From contig NC_089435.1 of the NCBI RefSeq assembly GCF_026210795.1, positions 4,774,001 to 4,838,000 on the forward strand: 64,000 nt of DNA. The letters run 5' to 3'. The first letter of the stretch is position 1; each line of letters opens with the position of its first letter. Below the pieces are notes generated by a model. It had not been told where the DNA came from. It searched no databases and saw nothing but the letters and a program-made list of their open reading frames with translations. Made by a program: the position numbers and the translations under genes. Below, piece after piece: positions 59,690 through 64,000 of the stretch. Source of the DNA: Rhizophagus irregularis (taxonomy: Eukaryota; Glomeromycota; Glomeromycetes; Glomerales; Glomeraceae).

Positions 59690-61145
59690 AATTTAGAATG
59701 TGACAATAAAATATTGTTAATTAAAATATTATTTTATCTATTATCATTTTTACTATCACTATTATCATCTTCAACATTATTATTTCTGACCAATGACGTC
59801 ATTGCTTTTGTTCTTATCTTTTGTTTTAATTCTTGCTTAATATCTCGTAGAACATCTTGTTTCATTTGTTCAATAACATTTTCATCGATATATGATAAAT
59901 TTCCTTGTCTAATATTTAAATAATTTCATTATCTTTTCCTAGTTCACGTGTCGTTCCTTCACTTCCTTGTTGAATATTATAATTTGGTAAATTTGGTGTA
60001 AATTCTTGTTCATGGTTCGAAATTATTACATTATTCAGTCCAGAAGTAAATTCTTTTTTTTTATTTTACACCTTCTTACTAAAAAAAAGCATAAACTAAC
60101 TAGAAAAGTTAAAATTAAACCACCAAGTATCCCTCAGCAACTATCATTTTAAATTCTGTTGCTACCGTTGATTCTACTTCTGATACATTTGCTGCTACCG
60201 CTGTTGTTGTTGTGATTATTACGGTTTTAGTTGTTGCATATGTTGGTAGAGCTTGAGCTGGTAGAGCTGGACTGCCACTCTGTAATTACAATATATTCTT
60301 AGAGCATTTCCATGTATGATTCCATGATTCAACTTCTAAATGACACCTCACGCATTTGTTAGATTTAATCCCAACTTTCCTTTAGCTATAAAATATCATA
60401 AATTGGTAATGTTTAAAGGGTCTAAAGGCTCGTACTTTGTATCTAACTCGTTCGTTGAGAATTTATTAGTTGAAATTCCATTCTTAATTAATTTGAATGT
60501 AAGCGCCCATTCTATATTGTAACAGATACTCATAACAAAATAAATTTGTTAATTGATCTAGCATTAAGATCTCCACCTTATTAGCGATATATGTTGGATT
60601 TTTCGCCCCCCACTGTTCATAACAACTGTAAATAATGTTAATATTATTCCATTTTAAATTAAACTCATCTAGTATACTGTTCCATATTATCCATATATCT
60701 TCTAAATTAAGATATTCTTCATATAACTCTTTCTTCATATCTTCCATTTTAATATTATAATCTTCATCCTTATATTTAAATGACGTTAAGAAAAAAACCT
60801 GTAACTTTTTTTCTTCTATCAATTGCTTCGAAATTTTAATAACATATAATTTTGTAATCAATTTCTTTTCTAGATCATTATAGGGAATATGAACTTTTCA
60901 TTAATTATAATTCATATAAATGTCACTTTTAAACTTTTGGTGCTATATGGGATATTCTCTCATTAAATTACATATATTTATAAATTTAATCGCTAAAGCC
61001 TAGCTATGAAATTACTTATTCTAGGCCTCTATAATTATAGATAAATCTGCTTTTGATACGTTTGTATCAAATGGAGTGGTCATCCACACATCATAATCCA
61101 TTGACGAATAATTACAATTCAATGATGCCAATATCCATGGCGTTT
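59690..61145 (-). pseudogene. decayed gene for a single-pass membrane protein
   Basis: Minus-strand fragments, in order but in different frames: an ectodomain piece WILASLNCNYSSMDYDVWMT (about 61,020-61,140); a 125-aa open piece with YEEYLNLEDIWIIWNSILDE and CYEQWGAKNPTYIANKVEIL (60,861-60,484); NELDTKYEPLDPLNITNL (about 60,400-60,470); a Thr/Val-rich stalk with TTKTVIITTTTAVAA (about 60,220); a membrane segment GILGGLILTFLVSLCFFLV then RRCKIKKK (about 60,060-60,140); and a cytosolic tail with NVIEQMKQDVLRDIKQELKQ (about 59,840-59,890). Stops and frame changes separate the pieces. The TM-plus-basic-plus-helical-tail layout resembles what I recall of fungal kelch/beta-propeller surface proteins, but no propeller is visible. 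Confidence 0.5.
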
Positions 61146-64000
61146 GATAAAAAATATTATAATTAAATCGGTAGTATATAAATTAAAACAGATAAATTTG
61201 GACAATAAGAAAATGAATAAATACCAGTATTTATATTTACCCTTAGGTGGCACTTTCTTGGTGTACAGAAAGAATAATGTTATAATTGCAGGATTACAAG
61301 AATATATAATTGATAATGTTGATAGTCTGTTGCAAGTTAAATATTGTTTGGAACACCAGTTTGTTATATTTTTCCTAAAGTAAATGGTTTAACACACTTT
61401 AATGTTATATGTTGATATATTTAGGCAGTAGTGGAGTGCTACTCATTTAACACTATTCTTGTGACTGATAGAAAGATAGATGATTCTCCGATTATTATCA
61501 ATGGTGGTTAATTCACAAACCATCATCTAAAAAAAAGAAACAAGTGAGTCTAAACAACATGAATGTTTGGGCAGCAAAACCTTGACACACAATTTATTTG
61601 TTGAAAACAGAGATAGATGTTCATAGTAAGCAGTCTAAGACCACATAACTGTGGCCACGATGAGCTTCTATGCTAGAGCTCTAAATCCAATGAAAATATA
61701 TCCATGACAAGATATCACAGTGTTTGAGGCTGATAATTTGTTCCTCCTTTAGAAAAATAGACCTCACATGACCCGTGAGGAAGGTTCATAATTATTCCTC
61801 CTGTAAATGAATAGAACAATAGTCCTCACATCATTGTCATGCTATGGTGGTCTGGATTTTCCTTCTCAAACAGCATGAAATTTAAAGATAAATAGTACCT
61901 TAATTAAAACTGATCATTATGATTCTTCAAGTCCAACCAAAAAAAAGATTTTCAGAGCTAAAAGATGGTGAGATCTTTTGTTCGCCTCCTTCACTCGTTC
62001 TTAATTTCACTGTTTCGTCACTTCCTCCCCTCTTTGGTTGTTGGTGCCATATGAAGTGACGCCTGGGGAGAGTTGCGTAGCATAAAACCACAGGCTTGAA
62101 ACGTTAGTTGGGTAAGCCCTGTAAAAAATCTGATCCGTGTTTTATCTTTCCATGTTTTTTCCGTGAATGTATCATTTTAATTATAGCCTTAAATCATGGA
62201 AATTTTCATCTCGCTAACACGGATATCCGTGAATGTATCATTTTCACGGAATTTTTACGGAATACACGGAGAAATAATGGAAATATTCGGATAAAAATTT
62301 TTTATAGGGAAGTTATTTGAAGTAGGACGTGGTATACTGTTTGTTTTAAATTTGTTTTTTTTATAATTAAGTATTTCAAAATTTTCCATATAATTTATAC
62401 TATAGATTTAATTGTTAAACGTGTAAAATGCGAAACGCGTTAATCAAAAAATGAAGTCATTTCAGACCTATATGATAACTACTTAAAATTAGAAAAATTT
62501 ACTAATTGCCCAAAGAGTGTCGTTATAGCGGGCAGCACTTGTACCATAATTTTTAATTAATAAATTTCACAATTACAAAAAAGCTTCAAGTACTTTTTTA
62601 ATGTAAAACATATCCAATTATTGGCTCCCATTCCCTAAAATCAGTAAAACGCTTGCTTCAGCACTCTTAGAAGAAATTAGTACATGTATCATCAGTAAAT
62701 TTTTGAAGAGCACCAAGTTATCCCCTCTAATGGATTTTATATCCCTAAACTATGGAAATTATCCAAGTTACTTATATATTTTGTTATTTTTTCGTAAATT
62801 TATCATATTTACGGAGTTTTTACAGAAATTACGGATAAAGTTTTTTACAGGCTATAAACTGATCAATAAAACATTAATGATTTTTAAATATGATGGCAAA
62901 TGGTAAATCCGTAATATGAATTAAAATCTCGTTTTTTTTTATTTTTTTATAATATACTTAAGCAATTGAAAAACTTTGATACAAGAAATTTAATCTATGT
63001 AAAATTTGTAGTCAAATTAAAAGAAAGAAACAAATCAAAATTAATATAATGTAATATAATTTGGAGTAGTATTACATAACTTTCTCCTTGGGTGGATCGA
63101 AATTGTATAATGACGAAATATATATTCAGTTCTTTTGAGGTTGAGCTTTATATAATTTGATACAATAAAAAATATTATATCTCTTTTGCACAGAAGATTA
63201 AAACCAATATAACATTATTTATATTTAACAGAAATTTGAATAGAAATCTAACTGTTGTAGCGGCAAAGATTAGTCCAATAGCTTGCCTATATATATGTTA
63301 CTGCAATCTCATTTATGTCACTCATAATTTATACTTTACGCTTCAGAAATAAAATAATTTCTTTTCACACAAAGTGAACTCATCTACAGAGGAAAATGAT
63401 GAAAAGCTAGTAGAGTATATTAGTATATTTAAAGTCACATTATCTTTATGAATATTAATTATTAAAGTATAATGTTCGGAAATTTTAATATGAAATTATT
63501 ATTATAAATATTAAAAATATCCACGAGAAATTTTGAAATAATTGTCCATTTCATTATATTGGACTATAGCTCAGAAGATTACAATACAATATTCCACAAG
63601 CTTACTCTAATGGGCCGTTGGAACTTTTTATTTTATAGAATGTATTGTAATTAACAAAATTTTTTTGTAATAAAATTAAATAACGCCTTAAGAAAATTTT
63701 CTCATAGATCATTAAGAAACGGTTTATCAGCAGCAATTATATCATTTTTGGCCATATATTATAAAAATATATGCTGTATAGCTATAAATAATTTTAGAAT
63801 TATTTTTAAAATGTTAAGAAAATTTCTAACCCTAAACCGGAGAAGGATACATCCACATGCATGGATGGTAACAAATGGCGTTAAAATGAAATACGTAACC
63901 TTTTTTAGTTTGATATATTTTCTTCTGTTCATACTTCATATCCATCCCAATATCTCAGTGTCATAAAATTCTGCAGATTCAAGTATAACTAACTTTATTC
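61146..64000. other. gene-free right end with diverged direct repeats
   Basis: About 2.85 kb. The segment 62,150-62,310 (ACGGATATCCGTGAATGTAT, TTTTTACGGAATACACGGAG) has a diverged direct copy at 62,740-62,855 (TTTACGGAGTTTTTACAGAA). The frames at 62.1, 62.7 and 63.7 kb are AT-type translations without motifs. The window ends without a gene boundary. Confidence 0.45.

Noticed and set aside
63748-63966. 72-aa frame at the right edge
   Set aside because: Ile/Phe/Leu-rich with no recognisable domain, and context is cut off by the window end.

Overview
The window looks like nuclear DNA of an arbuscular mycorrhizal fungus, most likely a Rhizophagus/Glomus-type Glomeromycotina. The reasons are very AT-rich intergenic DNA, housekeeping genes split by many short GT-AG introns of about 60-100 bp, a cluster of secreted Ala/Pro/Gly repeat proteins like the AGP-like (AGL) proteins I recall from these fungi, and dense non-autonomous DNA transposons. 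The species is an inference.

Gene-dense left part (0.7-20.5 kb). A G-protein alpha subunit (minus strand) and the TOR kinase (plus strand) are divergent and share a 225-bp promoter region. TOR converges on cactin (minus strand), a splicing factor with an RS-like minisatellite. Cactin diverges from urate oxidase (plus strand) across about 140 bp. An F-box protein and a GT34-like (GMA12/MNN10) Golgi glycosyltransferase follow on the minus strand. Exon boundaries were read by hand from splice signals and protein homology; most models close exactly in frame. The G-alpha model requires a 5-nt microexon.

Transposon-rich middle (20.5-33 kb) and right (44-53 kb). There are almost no host genes here, but many inverted-repeat elements: a hAT-type MITE with a perfect 8-bp target duplication, TA-flanked mariner/pogo-type elements, and several foldback elements. 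Two larger elements stand out: a pogo-like one at 25.46-27.06 kb and a hAT-like one at 50.16-52.20 kb. Their termini are unrelated, but both carry a homologous tandem array of about 115-120 bp units. Read on the minus strand, each unit is laid out as a mini-exon (31 or about 40 nt) followed by an intron with a GTAAGT/GTGAGT donor, a hairpin holding a TACTAAT/TATTAAC branch-site motif, and a polypyrimidine tract ending in TAG. The hairpin shows a compensatory change between the two families. This is the most unusual signal in the window.

AGL cluster (33-43.8 kb). Four intact paralogues and one decayed paralogue lie on the minus strand. Each intact copy has a 65-71 nt signal-peptide exon, one phase-2 intron, a repeat-rich exon and a GPI-like hydrophobic tail. 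The promoter block and flanking DNA are duplicated along with the genes.

Right end (53-64 kb). Only low-confidence small ORFs and a decayed gene for a single-pass membrane protein (about 59.7-61.15 kb) can be seen. No tRNA, rRNA or CRISPR was found.
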